This document shows positions 1-8,391 of a stretch of DNA of 36,765 nt, in pieces; the stretch's first letter is position 1, and every line of letters begins with the position of its first letter. The position numbers and the translations under genes were made by a program. Under the pieces are notes generated by a model that saw only the letters and a program-made list of their open reading frames with translations, had not been told where the DNA came from and ran no database searches. Location: the NCBI GenBank assembly GCA_030950925.1, contig JAUZQO010000059.1, forward strand, positions 1 through 36,765, read 5' to 3'. This DNA is from Mariprofundaceae bacterium (GTDB lineage: Bacteria; Pseudomonadota; Zetaproteobacteria; Mariprofundales; Mariprofundaceae).

Positions 1-2
1 AG

Positions 3-104
3 AACATTTTAGAATCATGGCGGCAGGACATTGCCGTTTCAGCCTGTGGAGTGGATGCAATAGCAACCACAATGAAGCAGGAACCTGCATTAGCATCATG
101 CTAA
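3..104 (+). pseudogene. 3' remnant of an IS200/IS605-type OrfB (TnpB) transposase
   Basis: Reading from base 3, the frame gives an N-I-L start and then A-V-S-A-C-G-V-D-A and a terminal M-K-Q-E-P, ending in TAA at 102-104. This is the usual C-terminal end of OrfB/TnpB proteins (…NIL..AGHAVSACG…MKQEP). The expected A-A-G-H lies in the next frame (bases 17-31), so a short segment is shifted by compensating indels, which suggests decay. The gene runs off the window, so I cannot tell whether the upstream part is intact. The IS right end follows directly. Identification rests on family memory of the C-terminus. Confidence 0.6.
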
Positions 105-141
105 TCGAATCCCCTGAATTTATTCATGGGGAGGATGTCAA
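105..141 (+). mobile_element. Right end of an IS200/IS605-family element (hairpin plus TCAA cleavage motif)
   Basis: Bases 111-131 form a hairpin: CCCC/GGGG, a single unpaired T at 127, then TGAAT/ATTCA around a two-base loop. It is followed by GAGGATG and TCAA (138-141). Subterminal imperfect hairpins with a bulged T and a TCAA right-end cleavage site are known for IS608-like elements. The same DNA would form the 3' part of the TnpB-associated reRNA/omegaRNA, with the guide starting at about 142. Confidence 0.6.
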
Positions 142-175
142 CATAGAGGATCGACACAAACACTCGAGGGTAAGG
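142..175 (+). repeat. Partial copy of the window's REP-like repeat, next to the IS end
   Basis: The stretch with CGACACAAACACTCGAGGGT matches the 'cctcgacacaagcactcgagggtgac' half of the repeats at 29778-29917, 33005-33170, 35296-35486 and 36260-36592. The 5' half of the unit is missing and is replaced by the IS right end, so the IS appears to have inserted in or beside a repeat copy. The rest of 176-237 shows no gene or clear structure. Confidence 0.6.
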
Positions 176-237
176 TTGGGAGTGAATAGGTGATGCTAAA
201 TGCGTACAGCAGTGATTCAGCAGGTGCTTTAAACCAT

Positions 238-267
238 AAAAAATCCGCCTTTCCAAAGAAAAGCGGC
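238..267 (-). terminator. Rho-independent terminator of ilvC
   Basis: On the minus strand CCGCTTTTC, a TTTG loop and GAAAGGCGG form a nine-pair stem followed by ATTTTTT. It lies about 35 bases after the ilvC stop codon. Confidence 0.85.
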
Positions 268-302
268 TTTTGTTACATCATCAATACCCAAAGGGAAGTG
301 AT

Positions 303-1356
<1,054 letters not shown>

Positions 1357-1401
1357 GTCGGGTGCAGGATAGTGTGCTGTCTAAGATAAGTCATGTATGG
1401 G

Positions 1402-1758
1402 CTAGCTGCTTGGGTAAAACCACACAAATGCAACAACTCCATGCGCAATGGCTAGCGTGGTAGCTAAGCCAGCCGAAAGAACGTGCCAAATAAAAACATC
1501 TTTACCAAAGATTCCCATGGCAATCCCAAAACCAGCAGCAAGAAAGATAAGTAAGAGCAGGGATCCTCCCATCCAAAATAAAATTTGATGTTTGCGTTGG
1601 GTGGCAATGGCACGTTCTGGAGCGATTTCAATATCATGATTGAATTGTTCGATAATCTCTGTGGATTGTGGACTCATGGCTTGTTCATGGTTGGTGCTTG
1701 CATACGATGAACTCAAGGGCGTGAGCGCAATAAGACAGATAAATATGAATTTAAGCAT
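1402..1758 (-). CDS. Small secreted/membrane protein, last gene of the respiratory accessory operon
   Basis: I do not recognise a family. From the ATG at 1758 the product is 118 residues: a signal peptide (MLKFIFICLIAL…SSSYAS), a polar stretch of about 45 residues, then two strongly hydrophobic segments (WMGGSLLLLIFLAAGFGIAMGIFG and VLSAGLATTLAIAHGVVAFVWF). It probably sits in the inner membrane. An upstream in-frame ATG at 1776 would add MTTMMT and overlap the previous gene by 26 bases. I prefer 1758, which gives the common short ATGCTTAA overlap and a cleaner signal peptide. It shares an operon with a CcoS-like protein and a cytochrome c, so a role in assembling or anchoring a respiratory complex is an inference. 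Confidence 0.7.
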   Translation of the reverse strand: MLKFIFICLIALTPLSSSYASTNHEQAMSPQSTEIIEQFNHDIEIAPERAIATQRKHQILFWMGGSLLLLIFLAAGFGIAMGIFGKDVFIWHVLSAGLATTLAIAHGVVAFVWFYPSS

Positions 1759-1972
1759 GGTCATCATCGTCGTCATCTTTTTTCATCGCATAACGCCAGT
1801 AAAGTATCACTGCTAAAATCATGGGAGCAAAAACCAGACCAAATAGGAATACGAAAATGGCCCACGGTGTTTCAATATTTACATGCATATAGCGATAACT
1901 ATCGACGGCTGATGCAGGGATTGCCCAACATAAACTCACCAAAGTTAATGTGATTTTAGATAGTATATTCAT
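1751..1972 (-). CDS. Small single-pass membrane protein with acidic tail
   Basis: A 73-residue protein. It has a signal peptide ending in PASA, a short periplasmic stretch, one transmembrane segment (WAIFVFLFGLVFAPMILAVILYW), and a cytoplasmic tail of lysines followed by six aspartates and HA. Family unknown. The start overlaps the stop of the FGE-fold gene as ATGA (4 bases), so the two are probably translationally coupled. The acidic tail resembles a metal- or protein-binding tail, but that is speculation. Confidence 0.75.
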   Translation of the reverse strand: MNILSKITLTLVSLCWAIPASAVDSYRYMHVNIETPWAIFVFLFGLVFAPMILAVILYWRYAMKKDDDDDDHA

Positions 1973-3006
1973 GGTTGAACCTCATGGGGTGGCTTACTTG
2001 ATGCACAGCGGAAACCATAAAAATCAGATGCCATATTGGGCAAAGAATAATTACGATGATAGACTACTGTTGAAAAAGGATCCCCCTTCCAAGAGCCGCC
2101 GCGCATCACACGTTTTACAATGCCTTCGACACTTTCTTGTCCAACACCTTTAAATTGATCTTGAACAGGTGACAGCTTGGTGTGCAGTGTGCCATCAGGA
2201 TATTTGGATAAGGCATTGAATGTCCATTCAGAAACATTGCCTGACATATCCATCACACCATAGGCACTGGCGCCATGTTCATACTTTGTTACAGGTGTGG
2301 TATGTCCAATTTGATAATAGGTATTTAAACGGCTGACATCCATTTTATCACCCCAAGGCCAACGTCGCGCATCCGTGCCTCGTGCTGCCTTTTCCCATTC
2401 GGCTTCATCGGGTAAACGTTTGCCTACCCAGGCACAGTAATCACGGGCATTGTACCAAGAGACGAGGGTAACGGGGTGGTCATTGAGACCTTTAGGAATT
2501 TCTCCATCGCTCCAGTTTAGGGGGGGGCGATAGTGTTTGGATATAACAAATTTCGCATATTGCGCTTGTGTCACGGGGTATTTATCGATCCAAAATTTTG
2601 GTACATCAACGGTATGTTTTGGTTTATCTTCATGGTTGGCACGCGATGCATCAGTACCCATGCTGAAATCACCAGCAGGAACCTCGATGACACTTGCAAG
2701 CTCATGCCATATTTCGGGTGCAAGCAGTGCCTTGACAGATGATGCGGTATAAAAGATATGTTCATCCACGCGGGCTTCGTTTTTAGCTTGAATAAGGATG
2801 TCTTCACCCGCCGCACGCACATGTTGACTGATGTCGGTCGGATCGTAACTGATTTTTGCGCGCATCTCATCCATACGCATGGAGCCAAGTTCCATGACAT
2901 GAATAGAGCCACCAATCATGGCACCTGCAATACAGGTTAAAAACACTGCCATGGCAATTTTTTTACGACGTTTAAGTTCTTTTTTTGAGATCGGTTGACG
3001 AGCCAT
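1969..3006 (-). CDS. Membrane-anchored FGE/SUMF1-fold protein, probably lacking the catalytic cysteines
   Basis: 345 residues. One N-terminal transmembrane anchor (about 14-36) follows a very basic KKELKRRKK start, so the domain faces the periplasm. A formylglycine-generating-enzyme/SUMF1 fold covers about residues 100-340: GDFSMGTDASRANHEDKPKH, FWIDKYPVTQAQYAKF, HPVTLVSWYNARDYCAWVGK, RLPDEAEWEKAARG, GVMDMSGNVSEWT, RVMRGGSW, YGFRCASS. The copper-binding cysteine pair of true FGE, expected between GGSW and GFRC, is absent (GGSWKGDPFSTVVYHRNY). It is therefore more likely a structural or binding subunit than a formylglycine synthase. Its place between a four-helix membrane protein and small membrane proteins in a cytochrome operon supports a respiratory accessory role. 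Confidence 0.85.
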   Translation of the reverse strand: MARQPISKKELKRRKKIAMAVFLTCIAGAMIGGSIHVMELGSMRMDEMRAKISYDPTDISQHVRAAGEDILIQAKNEARVDEHIFYTASSVKALLAPEIWHELASVIEVPAGDFSMGTDASRANHEDKPKHTVDVPKFWIDKYPVTQAQYAKFVISKHYRPPLNWSDGEIPKGLNDHPVTLVSWYNARDYCAWVGKRLPDEAEWEKAARGTDARRWPWGDKMDVSRLNTYYQIGHTTPVTKYEHGASAYGVMDMSGNVSEWTFNALSKYPDGTLHTKLSPVQDQFKGVGQESVEGIVKRVMRGGSWKGDPFSTVVYHRNYSLPNMASDFYGFRCASSKPPHEVQP

Positions 3007-3014
3007 ACGGATGT

Positions 3015-3521
3015 TTATTCCTTTCGTTGATCGGGTAAGCGTTCGGAATCAGCAGGCGCATAATCGGCTGTGCCTGGCATGTCCAAAGTACCATAACGGT
3101 ATTTTAAAAGTAACTCACCAATAAAACCACCCACAGCACAAAATTCCATGTTGAGAATAAGAAAAAATCCCCACCACATCAATGGAATGATCTGAGCACC
3201 TTCAGGCGCACCCGTTTGTACGCGCATGTAATAATCAATACCCAAAACAAAAATAGGTGGCAAATGCGCCAATAATTTGCCACCCCAGCCAAAGATGAGA
3301 CTAAATACAATACCAGCAAGAAAAGGTAAGGCATACATCGCTAGAACCCATGAGAAGTTATAGCCTGCAATCCCCCAAAATAACTCAATTTGAACATCAA
3401 GAACACGATGTCCTAAATCAAAAACAATGGTGGTCGCAAAAAAAGCAACAAAGAAGCGTTGCCATGCGGGTGCCCAATGTTTTTGAAGTGCGATATTCTT
3501 TGCTTTGGTATCTGAAGTCAT
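3015..3521 (-). CDS. Four-helix integral membrane protein of unknown function
   Basis: 168 residues with about four hydrophobic segments: FFVAFFATTIVFDLGHRVLD, FSWVLAMYALPFLAGIVFSLIFGW, LPPIFVLGIDYYM and LMWWGFFLILNMEFCAVGGFIGELLL. It ends in a polar tail rich in D, E and R. Family not recognised. It lies between the cytochrome c gene (2-base gap) and the FGE-fold gene (8-base gap), so it is clearly co-transcribed. A membrane subunit or anchor for the neighbouring cytochrome is a reasonable inference. The histidines and glutamates within the membrane region are too few to call haem ligands. Confidence 0.75.
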   Translation of the reverse strand: MTSDTKAKNIALQKHWAPAWQRFFVAFFATTIVFDLGHRVLDVQIELFWGIAGYNFSWVLAMYALPFLAGIVFSLIFGWGGKLLAHLPPIFVLGIDYYMRVQTGAPEGAQIIPLMWWGFFLILNMEFCAVGGFIGELLLKYRYGTLDMPGTADYAPADSERLPDQRKE

Positions 3522-3523
3522 GG

Positions 3524-4027
3524 TTATTGCGCCTGTGCTTGATCTTGCGAATAAATTTTTCCAGTGAGTTTCTTATACTCCGCTGCTTTGGTTTCTTGTA
3601 GATACCAGTCTTTGACCTTCAAACTGGCAAAATATTTGGCTAGAAAACGTCGTTTTTCTTCAGGTAGAGAAGCATACGAAGGTTGTGCATACTTCTTTTT
3701 CAAACGCGTGGGCAGGATGCTTTGAGGGTCTTGGGCTGAAAAGTAATCGTAAAGCCACGCCTCACTGCGTAAAGAACCAATGCCATCCAAACTGGGGGCT
3801 GGGATGGTTTCCATCACATTTTTTATCGCCCAAATAGTATGACAGTTGCGGCAGCTTAAGTCACGATACAAATCAGCCCCTTTCACCTGTTCTGTTTCAG
3901 AAAGGGTTGAATAAAAAGGAATCCCTTTATCTTCAAGTGGATGATTTGCGGTATAAATACCATTGCCAACCGCAGTGACCAAGACAAGCCCCATCAAACC
4001 TACAATAAGTTTATCCCCAGAACGCAT
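3524..4027 (-). CDS. Membrane-anchored monohaem cytochrome c
   Basis: 167 residues. It has an uncleaved N-terminal anchor (LIVGLMGLVLVTAVGNGIYTA) and then a class I-like c-type domain with one CRNCH haem site at about residues 59-63. There is no obvious short distal-Met motif; a Met at VMETIPAPSLDGIG lies soon after the haem site. The C-terminal half (LPEEKRRFLAKYFASLK…) is helical and ends in a Q/A-rich tail. It would carry electrons on the periplasmic face of the inner membrane. Spacing to both neighbours is only 2-3 bases. FixP/CcoP are larger and dihaem, so this is not CcoP. Confidence 0.9.
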   Translation of the reverse strand: MRSGDKLIVGLMGLVLVTAVGNGIYTANHPLEDKGIPFYSTLSETEQVKGADLYRDLSCRNCHTIWAIKNVMETIPAPSLDGIGSLRSEAWLYDYFSAQDPQSILPTRLKKKYAQPSYASLPEEKRRFLAKYFASLKVKDWYLQETKAAEYKKLTGKIYSQDQAQAQ

Positions 4028-4030
4028 GGC

Positions 4031-4303
4031 TTAGCGGGATTGTTCTTTTAAAGCTGCTTGTTCTTTCAGAGCTTCAATACGGCGAGCTTCTTGGCGTTTG
4101 GTCGCCGCTTGATAATTTTTAAACTCTTCAGGATCCATTTTGTCTTTATCGTTGTCATCAAATACCAAGTATTTAATATCTTCATCAAACTGTTCATTTT
4201 TTGCAGCCCAGCGTAAGCCGAAAACCACGGCAATTAAAATAGACACACCACTGACTAGCCAAATATAGATGGTCCAGCCATCACCCCATTCATTCATATT
4301 CAT
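4031..4303 (-). CDS. CcoS-like cbb3 oxidase assembly protein
   Basis: 90 residues. One transmembrane segment (WTIYIWLVSGVSILIAVVFGLRWAA) is followed by NEQFDEDIKYLVFDDND. This matches the CcoS/FixS pattern (aromatic-rich helix, then xGQFDDL…ILFDD). The C-terminal extension KMDPEEFKNYQAATKRQEARRIEALKEQ is longer than in ordinary CcoS and looks like a charged coiled coil. CcoS proteins help insert cofactors into cbb3-type haem-copper oxidases. No ccoN/O/P lies in the window, so this paralogue may serve a different complex. The ATG is preceded by TAGGAGT. Confidence 0.65.
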   Translation of the reverse strand: MNMNEWGDGWTIYIWLVSGVSILIAVVFGLRWAAKNEQFDEDIKYLVFDDNDKDKMDPEEFKNYQAATKRQEARRIEALKEQAALKEQSR

Positions 4304-4359
4304 TATAGACTCCTATTCACGTTTTTTTATTCATAATAAAAAACACTTTGCTTTAAATA

Positions 4360-4677
4360 TTAAAGTAGAAAACCATCAAGCAATTGAACGACTGCAAAAA
4401 TACCCGCAACGACCACCCCGAGTACAATCATTCCCATCAATACTTTTTCACCTGTTTTGACTTTTGACATATCGGTATGTTGATAGAATAGTCGTATCAC
4501 GCCGACAAAAACAGCCATCGAAATAAATAAGAAAATTAAAATACCAACACTGTAATTTTGACTGCGCATGCCTTCGATGCCGAAGTCATAAGATTTATCT
4601 TCGGTAGCAGTTGCTACATAAGGCAGGATAAAGGCTAAGATGATGTTTGTCCAAAGGTGTTTGAAAGTTGTCAGCAT
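4360..4677 (-). CDS. Small membrane protein, first gene of the respiratory accessory operon
   Basis: 105 residues. There is a signal-like N-terminal segment (LWTNIILAFILPYVATATE), a short periplasmic loop, and two transmembrane helices (VGILIFLFISMAVFVGVIRLF; VLMGMIVLGVVVAGIFAVVQLL) joined by a basic loop. No family recognised. A 56-base A/T-rich gap containing an AT-only inverted repeat (4322-4343) separates it from the CcoS-like gene. The start lacks a clear Shine-Dalgarno site, so the exact start is less certain. Confidence 0.7.
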   Translation of the reverse strand: MLTTFKHLWTNIILAFILPYVATATEDKSYDFGIEGMRSQNYSVGILIFLFISMAVFVGVIRLFYQHTDMSKVKTGEKVLMGMIVLGVVVAGIFAVVQLLDGFLL

Positions 4678-4725
4678 GATGGCGGTAGACTATGGAGGAA
4701 GCACTACTGTGCAAGATATTATTAC

Positions 4726-4772
4726 ATTATATTTTAATGATATATTGGCAATGTATAAATCTTAGCTATGGT
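4726..4772. promoter_or_regulatory. Divergent promoter region between the membrane operon and the SEC-C gene
   Basis: Plus strand: TTGGCA (4745-4750), 16 bases, then TATGGT (4767-4772), suitable for transcription toward 4810. Minus strand: TATAAT at 4726-4731 facing the 4677 gene, with no well-spaced -35. The plus-strand -10 covers the ATG at 4768, which argues against that ATG as a start codon. Confidence 0.4.
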
Positions 4773-4809
4773 TGCGAGCTTATTTTCAGGGACATACTGG
4801 GGAGTTTCC

Positions 4810-5526
4810 GTGAGTCAAAAAGTTCAACGTAATGCATCTTGCCCATGTGGTAGCGGTCAAAAATATAAGAAGTGTTGTATGCTTAAAGCGAAAGATGAAA
4901 GCAATCGGCGTTATGATCATCGTGAAGCTGTGCAGCAAGCTTTGGTGTGGTTAAACCAAACCTATCGCCCTCAGATTGATCAATGGGTTGAGCAGGCTTG
5001 GTTCACGACGATGTCGGATGTCGAACGCCAAGGCATTGCGACTGCTGACCCCCAAATTCGTGCGATTCATGATGTGAATGTGTTGGAGCTTTTGCTGGCA
5101 GAGGGCGGATTGTCGGATATAGATAGTGTAGGTAGTGAAACAACGCCGCTTCAATTGGTGTTGGCGCAAGCGTCGCTTGGTTTGAATGCGCCACAACGGG
5201 CATACCTTGAGCAGTTGTCTCAACGTCCGCTGCGTCTTTATCGTGTGATCACATCGACTGAGGGTCAAAGTTTTGAGGTTGAAGATGTTTTGACGCAAGA
5301 AGGTTTTGAAGTCCCCGATGAGATGGGAAGTCGAATGTTTGATATGGGTGATGTTGTTGCATTGCGCATGATGGATACTGGAGGTGTTTGGGAAACATCG
5401 GGCGCTATTTACCATATTCCAAGTGATTATCAGGACGAATTGATTCAGTTGTTGCAAGGTGTGGATGGATCTTTAAGTTCAACGGTTGCAAGATTTTGGC
5501 TGAAATTGGTGGCTGCTCATGTCTAA
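4810..5526 (+). CDS. SEC-C zinc-motif protein
   Basis: 238 residues from a GTG start. The SEC-C metal-binding motif is at the very N-terminus: QRNASCPCGSGQKYKKCC, with ligands C-x-C…C-C. The remainder (about 200 residues, partly leucine-rich with several acidic stretches) is not a family I recognise. SEC-C motifs bind zinc and often sit on ribosome- or SecB-interacting proteins. The GTG is chosen because GGGGAG lies 6 bases upstream and because SEC-C proteins usually begin just before the motif; an in-frame ATG at 4768 lies inside the likely -10 box. It overlaps the next gene by 8 bases. Confidence 0.85.
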   Translation: MSQKVQRNASCPCGSGQKYKKCCMLKAKDESNRRYDHREAVQQALVWLNQTYRPQIDQWVEQAWFTTMSDVERQGIATADPQIRAIHDVNVLELLLAEGGLSDIDSVGSETTPLQLVLAQASLGLNAPQRAYLEQLSQRPLRLYRVITSTEGQSFEVEDVLTQEGFEVPDEMGSRMFDMGDVVALRMMDTGGVWETSGAIYHIPSDYQDELIQLLQGVDGSLSSTVARFWLKLVAAHV

Positions 5527-7201
5527 ACAGCTATCAAGTAATGCCCAGCGAAAAGTTGATGCTTTGGTGGGTCAAATGCATCAGGCATTTCAACAACAAA
5601 ATTGGGAACTGTGTGGGCAGCTTTGTGTACAAATTGAAGCTTGGGAACCCAGTAATCCGGAAACTGCCAATGTGCGAGGTATCGTTGCGATGCAGTCGGG
5701 TGATGCGCAAGGGGCGGAACATTATTTTGTTGCCGCAGTGAATGTAGAACCTGAAAATACTGGGTTTCAATTAAATTTGGGTAAATTTTATTTGCAACAA
5801 GGCTTGGCGCAAGATGCACTGCTTCGTTTTCAAGCTGCAAAACAATTGAATCTAAATGATATAACTGCATCGCTGGGCGAAGCTGAATGCTTGTTATTAC
5901 TCAATAAAGAGTACCAAGCTTATGATATTTTTAAAGATCTTTATGAATCTTATCCTCAATCAAATGAAATAAGTATTGGGCTGTTTCGTGCGGCCTTTCG
6001 ATTAAACCTACTAGAGGAGTCAGAGGAATATTTGCAAGCCGTTCTTGTTCGTCAGCCTGATAATGTTGAGGCACATTTGGGGTTGGTGCAGCTTGCTCTA
6101 CAGCAAGGTGATTTTGTAACAGCTGAGTCAGAGGCATTACGTTGTATTGCATTAAACCCTCAGTTGGATTTGGCATACCCCATGTTGGCGAGTGTTAAAA
6201 CCTTCTCGCACGACGATGATGTTTTGATTAAGAAGCTGCAAAAATACCGTCAAGGCACAGTCAAAGATTCGCCTTCTTATATGCACTTAAGTTTTACCTT
6301 GGGTAAAATCATGGAGGATTTAGGAGAATATCCGAGTGCTTTTGAATACATAGAAAAAGCCAATGATATTCGCTATCAGAATCTTTCTTATGATAATGAA
6401 GCAGAAGTTGCTCATTTGCAGGCTATCGTTGATTTAACCGCTGAACATCACATGCAGTGTACCAGTGGTATTGAAGATGACACAGCTATTTTTATTGTGG
6501 GTATGCCGCGTTGTGGCTCAACACTTGTGGAGCAAATTTTAGCATCCCACCCAAGTGTTGAAAGTGTGGGTGAGTGTAACTTTTTTGAAGCCGCAGTGGC
6601 CGAGTTAAGTGATCCCAAAGACCCTCTAACACTGGAGAAAATGCAGGATTTTTCTTCAGAACAATGGCAAGAACTTGGCTCACTTTATATGCAAAAAGTG
6701 CGAGATATGCATGGCGATGCTCGTTATGTGGTGGATAAAACGCTCACCAACACTCGTTTTGTCGGTGCTATTCATCAGGCATTACCGCATACAAAAGTGA
6801 TACATGTGAAGCGAGATGCTTTGGATACATGTTGGTCGATTTATAAAAATAATTTGCTCAGCCCTGTTTACGCCTATGGGTTTCACCTTGGGCAACTGGG
6901 TTATTATTATCGTGCGTATAAGCACTTGATGAAACACTGGGCTAATATCTTACCGGAAGGTGTGATGTATGAACTTCATTATGAAGAAATGGTGCAACAC
7001 CAAGAGATTGAGACGTTAAAATTATTGAGTGCATGTCATTTGGAATCGGATGATGCGTGCTTTCAATTTCAAAAATCTAAGAATATTACGATAACAGCAA
7101 GTCAAGCTCAGGTACGGAAACCGATGTATGCCAGTTCTATGGGTGCGGCAGATCCATATAAAGAAAACTTACAGGTTTTGACTGATATTTTGGCGCGTTA
7201 A
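5519..7201 (+). CDS. TPR-repeat sulfotransferase
   Basis: 560 residues in two parts. Residues about 1-300 are tetratricopeptide-like helical repeats (for example NVRGIVAMQSGDAQGAEHYF, FQLNLGKFYLQQGLAQDALL, AHLGLVQLALQQGDFVTAES). Residues about 320-560 are a PAPS-type sulfotransferase domain. The 5'-phosphosulfate loop is IVGMPRCGSTLVEQIL and the 3'-phosphate region is VIHVKRDALDTCWSIYKNNL. TPR-sulfotransferase fusions are common in Proteobacteria and are thought to sulfate proteins or glycans; the acceptor here is unknown. There is no signal peptide, so it is cytosolic. The 8-base overlap with the SEC-C gene implies translational coupling. Confidence 0.88.
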   Translation: MSKQLSSNAQRKVDALVGQMHQAFQQQNWELCGQLCVQIEAWEPSNPETANVRGIVAMQSGDAQGAEHYFVAAVNVEPENTGFQLNLGKFYLQQGLAQDALLRFQAAKQLNLNDITASLGEAECLLLLNKEYQAYDIFKDLYESYPQSNEISIGLFRAAFRLNLLEESEEYLQAVLVRQPDNVEAHLGLVQLALQQGDFVTAESEALRCIALNPQLDLAYPMLASVKTFSHDDDVLIKKLQKYRQGTVKDSPSYMHLSFTLGKIMEDLGEYPSAFEYIEKANDIRYQNLSYDNEAEVAHLQAIVDLTAEHHMQCTSGIEDDTAIFIVGMPRCGSTLVEQILASHPSVESVGECNFFEAAVAELSDPKDPLTLEKMQDFSSEQWQELGSLYMQKVRDMHGDARYVVDKTLTNTRFVGAIHQALPHTKVIHVKRDALDTCWSIYKNNLLSPVYAYGFHLGQLGYYYRAYKHLMKHWANILPEGVMYELHYEEMVQHQEIETLKLLSACHLESDDACFQFQKSKNITITASQAQVRKPMYASSMGAADPYKENLQVLTDILAR

Positions 7202-7255
7202 CTTGCTCGAAAACTAAGGCGAGGGCATGATGCGCTCATCACTTTTGATGATGAA

Positions 7256-7285
7256 TGACTGTGAGTTGGTTGATAAACACAGTCA
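7256..7285 (+). promoter_or_regulatory. Inverted repeat in the pdh leader
   Basis: TGACTGTG (7256-7263) and CACAGTCA (7278-7285) are perfect inverted arms separated by 14 bases, about 45 bases before the pdhA ATG. No T-run follows, so it is not a terminator. An operator or a leader hairpin is possible. No recognised promoter boxes stand out. Confidence 0.3.
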
Positions 7286-7331
7286 AAAGAAACGAAATAC
7301 TTGTTGCATACTTTAACCTTTTGGGGGATAC

Positions 7332-8387
7332 ATGACGGGCAAAAAAACACAAGAACAAGCGGCTGGATTGACGCAAGAAGGTCGCTTTTATAGCGCTGAA
7401 CGCTTGCATGCCATGCATGGTATGATGTTATATATTCGCCGTTTTGAAGAAAAAGCTGGGCAAATGTATGGCTTGAAGAAGATTGGTGGTTTTTGTCATT
7501 TATGCAATGGTCAGGAAGCCGTTTGTGTGGGCATGGAAGAAGCATCTGAATCCACAGACTATATGATGACAAGTTACCGTGACCATGGTCATATCATTGC
7601 ACGTGGCACTGAACCTACGGCTGTCATGGCGGAATTGTTAGGGCGTGCTGGCGGTGTGGTCGGCGGTAAAGGCGGCTCGATGCATATGTTTGATGTGGAG
7701 AAAAACTTTGCAGGTGGTAATGGCATTGTGGGTGAGCAAGTGCCGATTGGTTTGGGTTTTGCTTTCGCCTCTCAATACCGTGGTGATAAACGCGTGTCGA
7801 TTACCATTATGGGCGATGGGGGTGTGAATCAGGGTGCGGTTTATGAGTCCTTTAATATGGCGGCATTGTGGAAGTTACCTGTCGTTTTTGTCATTGAAAA
7901 CAATCAATATGCGATGGGTACATCCTTAAGTCGTGCCTCGGCTGAAACACACTTATATAAGCGTGGCATTTCATTCAAGGTGCCTGGCATTCAGGTGGAT
8001 GGTATGGATGTATTGGAAGTTGAACGTAAAATGGGTGAAGCCATTGAACATGCACGTTCCGGACAAGGTCCTATTATCGTAGAAATGATGACCTACCGTT
8101 ATCGTGGTCACTCCATGTCAGATCCTGCGACTTATCGTACCCGTGACGAGGTTGATGAATGGCGTACAGGACGAGATCCGATTGCACGCTTACAAAAACA
8201 AATGATTGAAGCAGGTCTGGCGACCGAAGCTGAATTCAAACAAAAAGATAAAGACATTAAGAAAGAAGTGGTGGCAGTGGCGAAGGCAGCAGAAGCACAA
8301 CCTGAACCTGATCTTTCCGTGCTTTGGGATGATATTCTGACCGATGAAATTCCCAATGCATATCCATATCCAAGGCAGGTAGGTTAA
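7332..8387 (+). CDS. pdhA: Pyruvate dehydrogenase E1 component, alpha subunit
   Basis: 351 residues, the length of the alpha2beta2-type E1 alpha. With E1 beta it decarboxylates pyruvate using thiamine diphosphate and reductively acetylates the E2 lipoyl group. The ThDP/Mg2+ motif GDGGVNQGAVYESFNMA…VFVIENN is at about 160-200, and the conserved YRYRGHSMSDPATYR loop is near 255-270. The N-terminal MHGMMLYIRRFEEKAGQMYGL and the HLCNGQEAV segment are typical. GGGGGATAC before the ATG serves as ribosome site. It starts a five-gene run with pdhB four bases downstream. A branched-chain or acetoin-type E1 is the alternative, but the lipoyl-E2/E3 set favours PDH. Confidence 0.94.
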   Translation: MTGKKTQEQAAGLTQEGRFYSAERLHAMHGMMLYIRRFEEKAGQMYGLKKIGGFCHLCNGQEAVCVGMEEASESTDYMMTSYRDHGHIIARGTEPTAVMAELLGRAGGVVGGKGGSMHMFDVEKNFAGGNGIVGEQVPIGLGFAFASQYRGDKRVSITIMGDGGVNQGAVYESFNMAALWKLPVVFVIENNQYAMGTSLSRASAETHLYKRGISFKVPGIQVDGMDVLEVERKMGEAIEHARSGQGPIIVEMMTYRYRGHSMSDPATYRTRDEVDEWRTGRDPIARLQKQMIEAGLATEAEFKQKDKDIKKEVVAVAKAAEAQPEPDLSVLWDDILTDEIPNAYPYPRQVG

Positions 8388-8391
8388 AACC

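Noticed and set aside
4322-4343. AT-only inverted repeat as a terminator between the first two genes of the membrane operon
   Set aside because: The stem has no GC pairs and no following T-run, so it is just an A/T-rich spacer.
4951-5457. 168-codon open frame antisense to the SEC-C gene
   Set aside because: It is a shadow of the real gene with no recognisable domain or ribosome site.
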